The notes: generated from the sequence alone by a model not told the origin. 64,000 nt of DNA from Streptomyces caniferus (GCF_009811555.1 NZ_BLIN01000005.1:806001-870000); one strand, 5' to 3'. Shown: positions 1-10,377, counted from the first letter of the stretch. Program-made: numbers and translations.

Positions 1-1
1 T

Positions 2-1411
2 GCCACAGAGCCCGCACTCGAACCACCCGCAGACAGTGCGCTCACCAGCCTCAGCACCCGGGCCGCGCGCCAACTGGCGACCACCACCAAGTCCGAGCCC
101 CAGATGCAGGCCATCACCTCGCGATGGCTGCTGAAGATGCTGCCGTGGGTGGACGTCAAGGGCGGTACGTACCGGGTCAACCGGCGTCTGCAGCTCCGGG
201 TGGGCCGGGGCCGGGTCCAGTTCGAGCAGAACGGCGCGGACGACATCAAGGTGATCCCGCAGACGCTCACCGAGCTGCCGGTCCTGCGCGGTTACGACGA
301 CATCGAGGTCCTCAAGGAGCTCGCCGGCCGCTTCCGCGTCCGCGAGGTCCGGGCCGGCCAGATCCTCTTCGAGGCCGGGCAGCCCGCCACCGAGGCGTAC
401 CTCGTCGTCCACGGCCGGTTCGCCCGCTACACGGTCGGCAAGTACGGCGAGGAGGAGGTCATCGGCGTCGTCACGGACGGCGACCAGATGGGGGACGAGG
501 CGGTCGGCCGGCCCGATCCGCTGTGGCAGAGCTCGGTCCGGGCCGAAACGGCCGGTGTGCTGATGGTGCTGCCCTGGGGCGTCGTCCAGGAGCTGACCGA
601 CCGCGTGCCGTCCCTGGCAGCACATCTGGCGGCGTATGCGGAGCAGCAGCAGCGCCCGATGAACCGCAAGGGAGAGGCGGAGGTGCCGGTGCAGGCGGGG
701 CACGTCGGCGAGCCGACGCTGTCCGGCGGCTTCGTCGACTACGACCTCGCCCCGCGCGAGTACGAACTCTCCCTGACCCAGACCGTGCTGCGGGTGCACA
801 GCCGGGTCGCCGATCTCTACAACGAGCCCATGGACCAGACGCAGCAGCAACTCCGGCTGACCGTCGAGGAGATCCGCGAACGCCAGGAGTGGGAGCTGGT
901 CAACAACCGGGAGTTCGGCCTGCTGCACAACGCCGACTACGGCCAGCGCATCAGCACCTACACCGGCCCGCCCACCCCCGACGACATGGACGAGCTGTTG
1001 TCCATGCGCCGCAAGACGCGGCTGTTCCTGGCCCATCCGAAGGCGATCGCCGCCTTCTTCCGGCAGTGCAACAAGCGTGGTCTGGTGCCCGGTACGGCGA
1101 ACGTCGACGGGCACGAGGTCCCCGCCTGGCGCGGCGTCCCGATCTTCCCGTGCGGCAAGATCCCGATCAGCGACACGCACACCAGCAGCATCATCGCGCT
1201 GCGCACCGGCGAGGCGGACCAGGGAGTCGTCGGCCTCTACCAGACCGGCATCCCCGAGGAGTTCCAGCCCGGCCTGAACGTCCGCTTCATGGGCGTCGAC
1301 CCGGCCGCCATCATCAAATACCTGGTCACCGCCTACTACTCGATGGCCATCCTCGTGCCCGACGCAGCCGGAATCCTGGAGAACGTCCAGATCGGCCGGA
1401 ACGCCGACTGA
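2..1411 (+). CDS. eshA: Family 2B encapsulin shell protein with cNMP-binding domain, 5' end missing
   Basis: This is an EshA-type encapsulin, an HK97-fold protein that self-assembles into an icosahedral shell. The frame is open from the first bases of the window. The in-window methionine at 104 is internal, because the preceding codons read [16 protein letters not shown], a typical encapsulin 2B amino terminus, so the true start lies just left of the window. A cyclic-nucleotide-binding-like domain occupies roughly visible residues 95-205 ([19 protein letters not shown], then GDQMGDEAV), inserted in the shell fold. The carboxyl half is the shell domain ([18 protein letters not shown]). The terpene cyclase gene follows after 18 bases. 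In characterised streptomycetes this shell family packages 2-methylisoborneol synthase, which fits the neighbours. The bound nucleotide, if any, cannot be read from sequence. Confidence 0.93.
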   Translation, partial: ATEPALEPPADSALTSLSTRAARQLATTTKSEPQMQAITSRWLLKMLPWVDVKGGTYRVNRRLQLRVGRGRVQFEQNGADDIKVIPQTLTELPVLRGYDDIEVLKELAGRFRVREVRAGQILFEAGQPATEAYLVVHGRFARYTVGKYGEEEVIGVVTDGDQMGDEAVGRPDPLWQSSVRAETAGVLMVLPWGVVQELTDRVPSLAAHLAAYAEQQQRPMNRKGEAEVPVQAGHVGEPTLSGGFVDYDLAPREYELSLTQTVLRVHSRVADLYNEPMDQTQQQLRLTVEEIRERQEWELVNNREFGLLHNADYGQRISTYTGPPTPDDMDELLSMRRKTRLFLAHPKAIAAFFRQCNKRGLVPGTANVDGHEVPAWRGVPIFPCGKIPISDTHTSSIIALRTGEADQGVVGLYQTGIPEEFQPGLNVRFMGVDPAAIIKYLVTAYYSMAILVPDAAGILENVQIGRNAD

Positions 1412-1429
1412 CCAGGTGGAGTACGCACC

Positions 1430-2488
1430 ATGAGCACGCCTCCCACATCCGACGCCGGGTTCACGTTGCCCGGCCCGCCCAACCTCGCCCGCACGCTGCG
1501 GGCCCGACGCGGCGGTGCCGTCCCGGGGCTGAGGTACCGCCCCGCCGCCCCCGCCGACCCGGAGAAGGCCCAGGAGATCGACCGCAGGCTGGAGGCCTGG
1601 GCCCGCGGGCTGGATCTCTTCCCCGCGCAGTGGACCGGGGACTTCGCGCAGTTCCAGGTCGGCCGGGCCGTCGTCCTGCAGCATCCCGGCGCGGCCGATC
1701 TCGAGCGTCTCACCGCTGCGGGCAAGCTCCTGCTGGCCGAGAACATCGTCGACAGCTGCTACTGCGAGGAGGACGAAGGACGCGGCGCCGCGCGGCGCGG
1801 CCTGGGCGGCCGGCTGATCATCGCCCAGTCCGCCCTCGACCCGTTCCACGCCACTCCCGGGCTGGAGGAGGAGTGGCGTCTCGGCGTGCAGGCCGACGGG
1901 CCCCTGCGCTCGTACCACTGGGCCCTGAAGGACTACGCGGCCCTCGCCACCCCCAGTCAGACGGACCGGTTCGTCCATGACATCGCCCGGCTGCACCTCG
2001 GCTATCTCGCCGAGGCCTCCTGGGCGGAGACGCGGCACGTGCCGCACGTCTGGGAGTACCTGGTGATGCGGCAGTTCAACAACTTCCGCCCCTGCCTGTC
2101 CATCGTCGACGCCGTGGACGGCTACGAACTGCCCGAGGCGCTCTACGCCCGGCCCGAGGTCCAGCGGGTCACGGCGTTGGCCTGCAACGCCACGACCATC
2201 GTCAACGACCTGTACTCCTTCACCAAGGAGCTGGCGAGCGACCCGACCCATCTGAACCTGCCGCAAGTCGTGGCCGCCAACGACAAGCGCGGTCTGAAGG
2301 CCGCGTACCTCAAGAGCGTCGAGATCCACAACGAGGTCATGGAGGCGTTCGAGACGGAGTCGGTCCCGCTGGCCGTCCTCTCGCCCCTCCTCGAAAAGTA
2401 CGTCCGGGGCCTGGCCGACTGGGTCTCCGGCAACCACGAGTGGCACGCCACCAACACCGACCGCTACCAGCTGCCCGACTACTGGTAG
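1430..2488 (+). CDS. tpc: 2-methylisoborneol synthase-type C11 terpene cyclase, probable encapsulin cargo
   Basis: This is a class I terpene cyclase that would convert 2-methyl-geranyl diphosphate to 2-methylisoborneol or a related C11 monoterpenoid. The NSE metal-binding triad is complete at residues 259-267 (NDLYSFTKE), and the family block HVWEYLVMRQFNNFRPC is present. The Asp-rich motif reads VDSCYCEED: Asp108 is kept, but the usual second Asp is Ser109. The protein has 352 residues against about 440 for the S. coelicolor enzyme. The difference is mainly a short Pro/Ala/Gly-rich N-terminal leader of about 45 residues, the segment thought to carry encapsulin targeting in this family. The gene sits between eshA and the methyltransferase in one operon. 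Another C11 product is possible because of the altered metal motif. Confidence 0.9.
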   Translation: MSTPPTSDAGFTLPGPPNLARTLRARRGGAVPGLRYRPAAPADPEKAQEIDRRLEAWARGLDLFPAQWTGDFAQFQVGRAVVLQHPGAADLERLTAAGKLLLAENIVDSCYCEEDEGRGAARRGLGGRLIIAQSALDPFHATPGLEEEWRLGVQADGPLRSYHWALKDYAALATPSQTDRFVHDIARLHLGYLAEASWAETRHVPHVWEYLVMRQFNNFRPCLSIVDAVDGYELPEALYARPEVQRVTALACNATTIVNDLYSFTKELASDPTHLNLPQVVAANDKRGLKAAYLKSVEIHNEVMEAFETESVPLAVLSPLLEKYVRGLADWVSGNHEWHATNTDRYQLPDYW

Positions 2489-2519
2489 ACCGATCCGCGC
2501 ACCACGCAAGGAGTCACCG

Positions 2520-3395
2520 TTGACCATCGCTCACGCCGACACCGCCCGCACGCAGGTGCCGACCCAGTCCACGTACCAGTCCCGCGTCGCGGACTACTGG
2601 AACGCCGAGGAAAACCCGGTCAACCTCGAACTCGGCAAGATCGACGACCTCTATCACCACCATTACGGCATCGGGGACGCCGACTGGTCGGTGCTGGACG
2701 AGCAGGACCCCGACCGCCGCCGCGAGCGGGTCACCGGCGAACTGCACCGGCTGGAGCACGCCCAGGCCGAACTCCTCGCCTCCCGCCTCGGCGACGTCGC
2801 GCCCACCGACCGGGTCTTCGACGCCGGCTGTGGACGCGGCGGCGGCAGCGTGGTCGCGCATCTGCGCTACGGCTGCCATACCGACGGGGCCACCATCTCC
2901 GCCAAGCAGGCCGACTTCGCCAACGAACAGGCCCGCAAGCGCGGCATCGACGACAAGGTGCGCTACCACCACCGCAACATGCTCGACACCGGCTTCACGT
3001 CCGGGGCCTACGCGGCGTCCTGGAACAACGAGTCGACCATGTACGTCGAACTGGACCTGCTGTTCGCGGAGCACGCGCGGCTGCTGCGGCGCGGTGGACG
3101 CTATGTCACCATCACCGGCTGCTACAACGACGCCTACGGGCGCGCCTCCCGCGAGGTGTCCCTGATCAACGCGCATTACATCTGCGATATCCACCCTCGT
3201 TCGGAGTACTTCCGCGCCATGGCCCGCAACCGGCTCGTGCCCGTGCACGTCCAGGACCTGACGGAGGCCGCGATTCCGTACTGGGAGCTGCGCCGGCAGG
3301 CCGACCACCTGGTCACGGGCATCGAGGAGACCTTCCTGAACGCCTACCGCAACGGCAGCTTCCAGTACCTGCTGATCGCCGCCGACCGCGTGTGA
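2520..3395 (+). CDS. gmt: Geranyl diphosphate 2-C-methyltransferase
   Basis: This SAM-dependent methyltransferase adds a methyl group to C2 of geranyl diphosphate, making the substrate of the adjacent cyclase. The start is TTG, placed six bases after a clear AAGGAG ribosome site (2508-2513). The SAM-binding motif I is VFDAGCGRGGG from residue 99. The remainder (TDGATISAKQADFANEQA, then WNNESTMYVEL) matches the family, and the length of 291 residues is normal. It is the third gene of the eshA-tpc-gmt operon, 31 bases after the cyclase, and is followed at once by a GC-rich hairpin. There is no sign of truncation. Confidence 0.92.
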   Translation: MTIAHADTARTQVPTQSTYQSRVADYWNAEENPVNLELGKIDDLYHHHYGIGDADWSVLDEQDPDRRRERVTGELHRLEHAQAELLASRLGDVAPTDRVFDAGCGRGGGSVVAHLRYGCHTDGATISAKQADFANEQARKRGIDDKVRYHHRNMLDTGFTSGAYAASWNNESTMYVELDLLFAEHARLLRRGGRYVTITGCYNDAYGRASREVSLINAHYICDIHPRSEYFRAMARNRLVPVHVQDLTEAAIPYWELRRQADHLVTGIEETFLNAYRNGSFQYLLIAADRV

Positions 3396-3399
3396 GTCG

Positions 3400-3416
3400 T
3401 CGGGGCCGCGCCCCGA
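3400..3416 (+). terminator. Short GC hairpin after gmt
   Basis: A seven-base-pair stem (TCGGGGC with GCCCCGA) and a CGC loop begin five bases after the gmt stop codon. There is no T-tract, which is usual for streptomycete terminators. It would end the encapsulin-terpene operon before the oppositely oriented permease gene. Confidence 0.4.
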
Positions 3417-3590
3417 GACGGCAGCGGTGTTCGGGCAGCCGTTCCGCAACCGGGCTGCACGGTGATCCTCCGCAACACACGCCCCCGTGGGCCGAGTCGG
3501 ACGTCTTCTGCCGGACCGGCAGCCGTCGCGCAGGCCGGACGGCTGCCGAGAGCCGCCCGGGACTCCGACCCGGGCCACGGGCCGTCCGCC

Positions 3591-5552
3591 TCAGCCGACG
3601 TGGACACGGGGGCGGCGGTCGCGGTCGGGTTCGGCCTCGCGCAGGACCTCCCGGGTGACGGGGGCGACTTCGCCCTGGCCGAAGAGGAAGAAGCGGAGGA
3701 ACTGGGCGAAGGGGTTGCCCTCGGTCCACTCGAAGTAGATGTGCGGCCGTTCTCCGGTGGCGTCCCGTACGTGCAGCAGCAGCGCGGCCAGCGCGTTGGA
3801 GATGGTGGAGCTGTCGAGGGCGAGGACGCGGAAGCGGCCGTGCAGTACCTCGCCGCGCACCCGCAGTTCGCTCTCGAACTCGGACGGGTCGCCGACGGTG
3901 ACCTCGACGAAGATGAAGTCGTCGTCGACGGGGAGATCGTTGTCGGTGCGGATCTGCTGCAGCTTGTCGCGGTACTCCGACAGATCGCGCTGGTCGGGCT
4001 CGTTGGCGATGAAGCGGATCTTGCGGTGGGCGGCGTCGCGGATGAACCGCTCGGCCTTCTCGTCGAGCACGACACTGGTCACCCGCAGCTCGAAGGCACG
4101 GGCGAGGCGGGAGAGGAACGACAGCAGAATGATGCCGGCGATGAAGCAGGCACCGATCTTCACCCCGTCGGGGCGCTCGACGACATTCGCCACGGTCGTG
4201 TAGAGGAAGACCACGGAGATCACGGCGAAGCCGATCGTCCAGCCGTGCTCGCGGGCGCGCCGTGCGGTGATGGTCACCGCGATCGCGGCGGAGCTGATCA
4301 GGACCAGCACACCGGTGGCGTAGGCGCCGCCCTGGGCGTCCACGTCGGCGTTGAAGATCCAGGTGACCAGGAAGGCGACCAGGGTGAAGACCAGCACCAT
4401 CGGGCGGACCGCCCGCGCCCAGTGGGGCGCCATCCCGTAGCGCGGCAGGTACTGCGGCATCAGGTTCAGCAGGCCGGCCATGGCCGAGGCGCCGGCGAAC
4501 CAGAGGATGGCGATGGTGGAGACGTCGTAGACCGTGCCGAAGGCGGAGCCCAGGTACTCGTGGGCCAGATAGGCGAGGGCGCGGCCGTTGGCCGAGCCGC
4601 CGGGCTGGAACGCCGGTTCCGGGATGAGCACGGTGGTGATGAAGCTGGTGATGATGAGGAAGACGCTCATGATCACGGCAGAGGTCGTCAGCAGTTTCTT
4701 CGCGCCGCGGATACGTCCGGTGGGGCGCTCCTCGGTGTCACCGGGGTCGCCTTCGATATGCGGCATCACCGCCACGCCGGTTTCGAAGCCGGACAGGCCC
4801 AGCGCCAGCTTCGGGAAGACCAGCAGGGCCACGCCGACCATCGCCAGCGGGCTGCCGTGTTCGGCGGTCAGTGCCCGGGACCAGTCGGTGACGACATGCG
4901 GAGCGGTGACCAGATGCCACAGTCCGGCGACGACCACGGCCACATTCAGGCCGAGATAGAGGGCGACGAGGACGACGGCCACCCCGATCGCCTCCAGGAA
5001 GCCCTTGAGGAACACCGCGCCCAGGAGCGCGACCAGGATCAGCGTGATGACCAGCCGGCTGTCCTGGAGGGCGCTGGTGAGGTGCGGGTTCTCCACCAGG
5101 TGGGTGGCGGCGTCGGCGGCCGAGAGGGTGATGGTGATGAGGAAGTCGGTGGCGGCGAACCCCAGCAGCGTCAGCACGAACAGCTTGCCCTGCCAGAAGG
5201 ACAGGAGCCGCTCCAGCATCGCGATCGAGCCCTGGCCGTGCGGGCTCTCCCTGGCCACCCGCCGGTACACGGGCAGCGCGCCGGCCAGCGTCACCAGGAC
5301 GAGGACGAGGGTGGCGATCGGCGACAGCACGCCCGCGGCCAGGGCCGCGATGCCCGGCTGGTAGCCGAGTGTCGAGAAGTAGTCCACTCCCGTCAGGCAC
5401 ATCACCCGCCACCACCGCTGTCCGCGGTGGGCCTCGGGCGCGACGTGCGACCCCGGCTGGTGCTTGGCCATGTCGGCCAGGCCCTCCAGCATCCACGCGC
5501 GCAGGCGATGCCGTGCTGCGGCCCCGGGAGGAGGTCCGGCGGAAGCGGCCAT
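3591..5552 (-). CDS. APC-superfamily amino acid/polyamine permease with C-terminal soluble domain
   Basis: This is a predicted cytoplasmic-membrane transporter of 653 residues. The first helix region reads [20 protein letters not shown], the glycine-rich start of APC permeases. About twelve hydrophobic segments follow to roughly residue 470 (for example [38 protein letters not shown]). The last 170 or so residues are hydrophilic with alternating beta-like stretches and are probably cytosolic. The start ATG has an AGGAG site six bases upstream. Long APC proteins with such tails are common in Streptomyces, but substrates are rarely known. The gene is alone on its strand, convergent with gmt and with the GNAT gene upstream of it. 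The substrate cannot be assigned. Confidence 0.85.
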   Translation of the reverse strand: MAASAGPPPGAAARHRLRAWMLEGLADMAKHQPGSHVAPEAHRGQRWWRVMCLTGVDYFSTLGYQPGIAALAAGVLSPIATLVLVLVTLAGALPVYRRVARESPHGQGSIAMLERLLSFWQGKLFVLTLLGFAATDFLITITLSAADAATHLVENPHLTSALQDSRLVITLILVALLGAVFLKGFLEAIGVAVVLVALYLGLNVAVVVAGLWHLVTAPHVVTDWSRALTAEHGSPLAMVGVALLVFPKLALGLSGFETGVAVMPHIEGDPGDTEERPTGRIRGAKKLLTTSAVIMSVFLIITSFITTVLIPEPAFQPGGSANGRALAYLAHEYLGSAFGTVYDVSTIAILWFAGASAMAGLLNLMPQYLPRYGMAPHWARAVRPMVLVFTLVAFLVTWIFNADVDAQGGAYATGVLVLISSAAIAVTITARRAREHGWTIGFAVISVVFLYTTVANVVERPDGVKIGACFIAGIILLSFLSRLARAFELRVTSVVLDEKAERFIRDAAHRKIRFIANEPDQRDLSEYRDKLQQIRTDNDLPVDDDFIFVEVTVGDPSEFESELRVRGEVLHGRFRVLALDSSTISNALAALLLHVRDATGERPHIYFEWTEGNPFAQFLRFFLFGQGEVAPVTREVLREAEPDRDRRPRVHVG

Positions 5553-5686
5553 CGTGTGCTCCTGTCGTACCGCGAAAGCGTCCGGCCGGCGACGAGACGC
5601 ACGTCAGCGTACGGAGTGCGGACGCCGTCGCCGTGGTGTTCGGCGGTGTGGCGCGTTCGTGTCCCCGGCGTGTGCGGCGGGGGCGT

Positions 5687-6463
5687 TCAGGCGGGGAGCC
5701 CGGCTCCCCGGCGGGCCGGTTGCCCGGTGAGGTGATGCACGTACTCGCGCTCCAGGCGGAAGCCCGCGGTCCAGGCGAGGAGCCGGCTGGGGCGGTGGTC
5801 GCGGGAGCAGGTCCAGCTCGGGGTGTGGCCGCGGGTGGCGACGTCCCGGCACAGGGCGGTCACACAGGCCAGGGCCAGGCGACGGCGTCGGTGTCCGGGG
5901 AGGGTGAAGCAGGCGAGGTCCTCGTACCGGGTGCCGTGGAAGTACGTACAGGCGACGGCGAGGGGGTCGTCCTTCCGGAACGCGGCCCAGCCGGATCCGG
6001 AGGCGGCGAGACCGGCCGGGCCGCCCCAGCTGGCGTGGAACCAGGCCGCGTCCCGGGTGAGGACGGCCAGCGCCGAGGCGTCCGCCGGGACCAGCCGACG
6101 CACCGTCACCTCGTCCGGAAGGCGCGGCACCGGCACGGGCACGCGGTGCAGATACAGCATCCGCTCCCACGGCACGACCCGGTCGAAGGCGCCGTGCAGA
6201 GCCGGCAGGAAGCAGGCCGGGGCCTGCACATAGTGCGCGCCGAAGGCGGCGAGGGCATCCGGGGCCAGGGCGCTCGGATCGCCGCGGAGCAGGACGTGGT
6301 CCGCGCAGGCGACGGCCAGGGCGCGTGGAGCGGTGGCCCGGTCGGCCCACCAGCGGCCGGTTCCCGCTGCCCGTACGTGTTCGGGCAGCGCGGCCGCTCC
6401 GGGGGATCCGGCGGTGAACCAGCCGGTGAGCGGGGGAAGTCGGTCGGGGGCGAGTTCGATCAC
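5687..6463 (-). CDS. GNAT-family N-acetyltransferase
   Basis: This is a 258-residue protein with a GNAT fold in its carboxyl half. The segment FTLPGHRRRRLALACVTALC has the pattern of the acetyl-CoA pyrophosphate-binding loop, and PSWTCSRDHRPSRLLAWTAGF, interrupted here only by family variation, resembles the last GNAT strands (about residues 205-245). The GTG start at 6463 has GAGG seven to ten bases upstream. The open frame extends further upstream, but those residues are Arg/His-rich and unlikely to be coding. The amino half (to about residue 120) is not recognisable. The acceptor substrate is unknown. It lies between the APC permease and a divergently transcribed phosphatase gene. Confidence 0.7.
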   Translation of the reverse strand: MIELAPDRLPPLTGWFTAGSPGAAALPEHVRAAGTGRWWADRATAPRALAVACADHVLLRGDPSALAPDALAAFGAHYVQAPACFLPALHGAFDRVVPWERMLYLHRVPVPVPRLPDEVTVRRLVPADASALAVLTRDAAWFHASWGGPAGLAASGSGWAAFRKDDPLAVACTYFHGTRYEDLACFTLPGHRRRRLALACVTALCRDVATRGHTPSWTCSRDHRPSRLLAWTAGFRLEREYVHHLTGQPARRGAGLPA

Positions 6464-6828
6464 GAGGTTCCTCGGGTGGTCGCGGCCTGCGCCGGTGCGG
6501 CCGTGCGCCGAACGGTGGTGCCGCGCCCGGCGAGCCACCGGGCGGTGCGGTGGCCGTCGGCGGAGGCGGCACCGGCCACCAGGACCCTAGGGGAGAAAAG
6601 GGGCATGTCGGGTGCGGTCCCGCCCCGGAGAGGGGACGGGTACGCCGAACGGCCCCCTCCGGGCCCCCGGGCGCACGGCAGCGGAGGAACGACCGAGGAG
6701 TCCGGCGTGTCGCCGGGCGGATCCGCTCGGTGACCGCTCCCGCCGTGGCCTGGAATCCTTGGAGCGGTGTGCCAGAGTGGAGGTGGACGGGCGCCGCGGT
6801 CGGTGCGTGCGAGAGAGGGCGGCCTGTC
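6464..6828. other. Divergent intergenic spacer
   Basis: This is about 365 bases between the GNAT gene (minus strand) and the PP2C phosphatase (plus strand). It should contain both promoters. I see no convincing -10/-35 pair, repeat or small gene. Open frames crossing it are Arg/Pro-rich shadows. Confidence 0.4.
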
Positions 6829-9006
6829 ATGTCCCTACAGCCGGATCGCCTCGGCGCGGTCACCACTCATCCCAGGTCCACGTCCCTGCGGGAGTACCAG
6901 GACCTGTTCGATCAGGCTCCGGTGATCTTCGTTGCGCTGGGCGGCCCCTCTCATCTGCTGGAGGCGGCGAATCCGGCGTTCTTCGAGGCGTTCGGGGGCA
7001 GCCGTACGGACACCGGGGTGCCGATCGGCGAGCTGGTTCCGGAGCTGGCGCCGCAGGGCGTCCTCGACCGGCTCGACGCGGTCTACCGCACCGGCACCGC
7101 GTTCCGCGCCCGTGGCGCGCGGCTGGTGCTCGGCGTGCCGGGGAAGGAGCGGGAGGGGTTCTTCGACTTCACCTACGAGCCGCGCCGGGACGCGGTGGGC
7201 GAGGTCGACGGGGTGATCGTGATCGCGGTGGAGACCACCGTGTACCACCACGCCCAGCTCCTCGCGGCCGAGCAGCGCATCCTGCTGGAGCGGATCGCGC
7301 GCGACGCTCCGCTCGGCGACATCCTGACCGGCATGGCACGGGCGATCGAGGAGCTGTCGCCGGAACTGATCGTCTCGGTGCTGCTGGCCGATTCCGACGG
7401 CCGGCATCTGCGGCACGGCACCGGTCCGGGCCTGCCGGACTTCTACAACGAGGCGATCGACGGGATCGCCATCGGCGCGGACGTGGGCTCGTGCGGCACG
7501 GCCGCGCATCTGCGGGTGCCGGTGATCGTCACCGATATCGCCACCGATCACCGGTGGGAGGGCTACCGGGAGTTGGCGGCACGGGCCGGGATGGCGGCGT
7601 GCTGGTCCACCCCGATCATCGGGACGGACGACCGGCTGCTGGGCACCTTCGCCATGTACCACCGGGCGCCCAAGGCCCCCGAGGCGAAGGACCTGGCCCT
7701 CAGCACCGCGTTCGCCCGTATCGCGGCGCTGGCCATCGAACGCCACCAGGCCATGGAGGCGGGCCGCGCGGCCCAGGAACGGGAGCGGGAGGCCCGCGAG
7801 GACCTGGCCTTCATCCTGGAGGCCAGCACGGCCATCACCCGCGAGCCGCACTTCTCCGACTGCCTGCAGCGTCTGGCCCGGCTGACCGTGCCGACCCTGG
7901 CGCCGCTGTGCAGCGTCCATGTGCGGGAGGACGGCCGGACCCGGCGGATCGCCGAGGCCGCCGCCACCCCCGCCGCGGAAGAACTCTTCGACTCCCCCGC
8001 CCTGCGCGACCGGGTCGAGAGCGCGGTCGCCCGAGTCCTGGCCTCCGGCACCACGGAGACGGACCGCGCCGATGTCCCGCCCGGCGGGCGCCCCGTACTG
8101 CCCGGTGTCACCGGTTACGTCTGCGTCCCGCTGGATGCCCGCGGCCGCACCTTCGGCGTCCTGACCCTGCTGGCCACCGACCGGCCCCTGGACGGCCACG
8201 GCATCGCGCTCGCCGAGGAGCTGGCCCGCCGGGCCGCCTCCAGTGCCGACAACGCCCGCCAGTTCAGCGACCGTGTCCAGCTGGCCCGCGAGCTGCAGGC
8301 CGGGCTGTTGCCTCCGGAGCTGCCCGCCATTCCCGGCGCCGATCTGGCGGCGTCCTACCACCCCGCCGGGGAAGGGCTCGAGGTCGGCGGCGACTTCTAC
8401 GACGTCTTCCCGCTCCCCGACGACCGCTGGGCGTTCATGATCGGCGATGTGTGCGGGCGCGGCGCGGCGGCTGCCACCACGACCGGCATGGTCCGCCACA
8501 CCGCCCGCGCCGCCGCACGCCTGCTGCACGACCCGGCGGCCGTGGTCGCCGCCATCAACGACGCGGTGGCCGGGAGCGCGCTCGACGAGGACTACTTCGT
8601 CTCGCTCGTCTACGGCGAGCTGCGGCACACCGGATCGCACCTCGCACTGGAGCTGATACGGGCCGGTCATGTGCCGCCGTTCGTGCGCCGCACCGACGGC
8701 ACGGTCGAACAACTCGTCCAGTCGGGCCTGCTCCTGGGGATCGGTCCGGAATTCGACGGCACGGTGTGCCGGCTCGACCTCACGCCGGGCGACAGCCTGG
8801 TGCTGGTCACCGACGGCATCACCGAGGCCCGCTCCGCCGAGGGCGAGTTCTTCGACGACCACCGGCTGGCCGATGCCCTCCTCGCCCTTCCCACCACGGC
8901 ATGCGACGCCACCGGTCTGATCGACGCCGTCCATGCCGCCGTGACCGCCTTCGCGGGCCGTTCCACCCCCGATGACCAGGCCACTCTGGTGGTCACCGCC
9001 ACCTGA
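6829..9006 (+). CDS. PAS-GAF-GAF-PP2C serine/threonine phosphatase (RsbU/SpoIIE type)
   Basis: This is a soluble multidomain sensor of 725 residues. A PAS-like region lies at about 25-135 (REYQDLFDQAPVIFVALGG). The first GAF domain is at about 150-310 and contains GSCGTAAHLRVPVIVTDIA. A second, more divergent GAF is at about 330-475. The PP2C/SpoIIE phosphatase is at about 485-724, with metal-site motifs VGGDFYDVFPLP near 520 and FMIGDVCGRG. Such proteins dephosphorylate STAS anti-sigma-factor antagonists in partner switching. There is no HATPase domain. ATG 6829 was chosen because a GAGAGAGGG purine tract precedes it; upstream residues look non-coding. No cognate antagonist gene is adjacent. 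Confidence 0.85.
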   Translation: MSLQPDRLGAVTTHPRSTSLREYQDLFDQAPVIFVALGGPSHLLEAANPAFFEAFGGSRTDTGVPIGELVPELAPQGVLDRLDAVYRTGTAFRARGARLVLGVPGKEREGFFDFTYEPRRDAVGEVDGVIVIAVETTVYHHAQLLAAEQRILLERIARDAPLGDILTGMARAIEELSPELIVSVLLADSDGRHLRHGTGPGLPDFYNEAIDGIAIGADVGSCGTAAHLRVPVIVTDIATDHRWEGYRELAARAGMAACWSTPIIGTDDRLLGTFAMYHRAPKAPEAKDLALSTAFARIAALAIERHQAMEAGRAAQEREREAREDLAFILEASTAITREPHFSDCLQRLARLTVPTLAPLCSVHVREDGRTRRIAEAAATPAAEELFDSPALRDRVESAVARVLASGTTETDRADVPPGGRPVLPGVTGYVCVPLDARGRTFGVLTLLATDRPLDGHGIALAEELARRAASSADNARQFSDRVQLARELQAGLLPPELPAIPGADLAASYHPAGEGLEVGGDFYDVFPLPDDRWAFMIGDVCGRGAAAATTTGMVRHTARAAARLLHDPAAVVAAINDAVAGSALDEDYFVSLVYGELRHTGSHLALELIRAGHVPPFVRRTDGTVEQLVQSGLLLGIGPEFDGTVCRLDLTPGDSLVLVTDGITEARSAEGEFFDDHRLADALLALPTTACDATGLIDAVHAAVTAFAGRSTPDDQATLVVTAT

Positions 9007-9123
9007 TACCGAGCCCGGCGCCGGTCTGTCGGCGCGGGTCCGGGCCCGGCACCCACCGTCCCGTCGGCGACGACGACCGTCGGCCCCCTGCCGTTCGCCG
9101 GGCGACATGCCTATTTTGGCTCC

Positions 9124-10302
9124 ATGGACCCCGTGCCGCGTGCCACCCCCGACGACACCAACCCGCTGCGCCGGCTCTCCCTCGACGACCTGCGGCGTCG
9201 TACGAGCATGAAGTGGCGCACCTACCCGGACGATGTGCTGCCGCTGTGGGTGGCGGAGATGGATGTGCCGCTCCCCGCACCGGTCGCCTCGGCGATCACG
9301 GAGGCGGTCGCGCTCGGCGACACCGGCTACCCGGCGGGAACGGCGTACGCCCGGGCGCTGGCCGACTTCGCGCGGGCGCGGTGGGGCTGGGACGGGATCG
9401 CCCTCGCGCGCACGGCGATCGTGCCCGATGTGATGCTGGGGATCGTCGAGGTTCTCAAACTGGTCACCGGCCCGGGGGACCCGGTGGTCGTCAACTGCCC
9501 CGTCTACCCGCCGTTCTACCAGTTCGTGACGCATATGGACCGGCGGGTGGTGGAAGCGCCGCTGGGAGAGGATCTGCGGATCGATTTCGCCGCGCTGGAG
9601 GGGGCGTTCCGGCACGCCGTCGCGGACGGGGGCCGGGCCGCGTATCTGCTGTGCAGCCCGCACAATCCCACGGGCACCGTGCACGGCGCCGAGGAACTGG
9701 CCGCCGTCGCGGCACTGGCCGACCGGTACGGCGTCCGGGTCGTCGCCGACGAGATCCACGCGCCCGTGGTGGCCCTCGACACCGGCTTCGTGCCGTATCT
9801 GAGCGTGCCCGGCGCGGAGAGCGGGCTGTCGCTGATGTCGGCGTCCAAGGCGTGGAACCTGGCCGGTCTCAAGGCGGCGCTCGCCCTCGCCGGACCGGCC
9901 GCGGCCGACGATCTGGCCCGCCTCCCGGAGGAGGTCAGCCACGGCCCCAGCCACCTGGGGATCATCGCCCACACCGCCGCCCTGCGGGACGGCGGCGACT
10001 GGCTCGACGCGGTGCGCGCCGGCCTCGACGACAACCGCCGGCTGCTCGCCGCCCTGCTGGCCGAGCACCTCCCCGCGGTCCGCTACCGCCCCGCCGCCGG
10101 CACCTACCTCGCCTGGCTCGACTGCCGTGCGCTCGGTCTCGGTGACGACCCCGCCGCGGTCTTCCTCGCCCGCGGCAGGGTCGCGCTCAGCCCCGGTACC
10201 AACTTCGGCACCGGCGGCGCCGGTCACGTCCGGCTCAACCTCGCGACCTCGCCCGAGCTGCTGACGGAGGCCGTACGGCGGATGGCCGCCGCGCTGACCT
10301 GA
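9124..10302 (+). CDS. MalY/PatB-type PLP-dependent aminotransferase or C-S lyase
   Basis: This is a fold-type I PLP enzyme of 392 residues. The amino terminus ([16 protein letters not shown]) is the signature of the MalY/PatB subgroup, which includes cystathionine beta-lyases and some aminotransferases. The conserved block [12 protein letters not shown] and the PLP-lysine motif [12 protein letters not shown] are present; the lysine forms the internal aldimine. The carboxyl end ([19 protein letters not shown]) contains the conserved substrate-carboxylate arginine. It is monocistronic, 117 bases after the phosphatase gene. The sequence cannot separate beta-lyase from aminotransferase activity. 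Confidence 0.85.
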   Translation: MDPVPRATPDDTNPLRRLSLDDLRRRTSMKWRTYPDDVLPLWVAEMDVPLPAPVASAITEAVALGDTGYPAGTAYARALADFARARWGWDGIALARTAIVPDVMLGIVEVLKLVTGPGDPVVVNCPVYPPFYQFVTHMDRRVVEAPLGEDLRIDFAALEGAFRHAVADGGRAAYLLCSPHNPTGTVHGAEELAAVAALADRYGVRVVADEIHAPVVALDTGFVPYLSVPGAESGLSLMSASKAWNLAGLKAALALAGPAAADDLARLPEEVSHGPSHLGIIAHTAALRDGGDWLDAVRAGLDDNRRLLAALLAEHLPAVRYRPAAGTYLAWLDCRALGLGDDPAAVFLARGRVALSPGTNFGTGGAGHVRLNLATSPELLTEAVRRMAAALT

Positions 10303-10331
10303 CCACTGCGGCGGACGCCGCTCCACACGCC

Positions 10332-10377
10332 CCGTCCCCTTCCGTACCGGAAACGGAACGCCGCCCCGCGGGGACGG
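10332..10377 (+). terminator. Nested hairpin after the aminotransferase gene
   Basis: The outer arms CCGTCCCC (10332-10339) and GGGGACGG (10370-10377) enclose an inner stem TTCCGT/ACGGAA (10340-10358). It lies 30 bases after the stop codon. It is a plausible factor-independent terminator but has no T-tract. Confidence 0.35.

Noticed and set aside
104..106. ATG at 104 as the encapsulin start
   Set aside because: The 34 codons before it are open and encode conserved encapsulin N-terminal sequence, so the start is outside the window.
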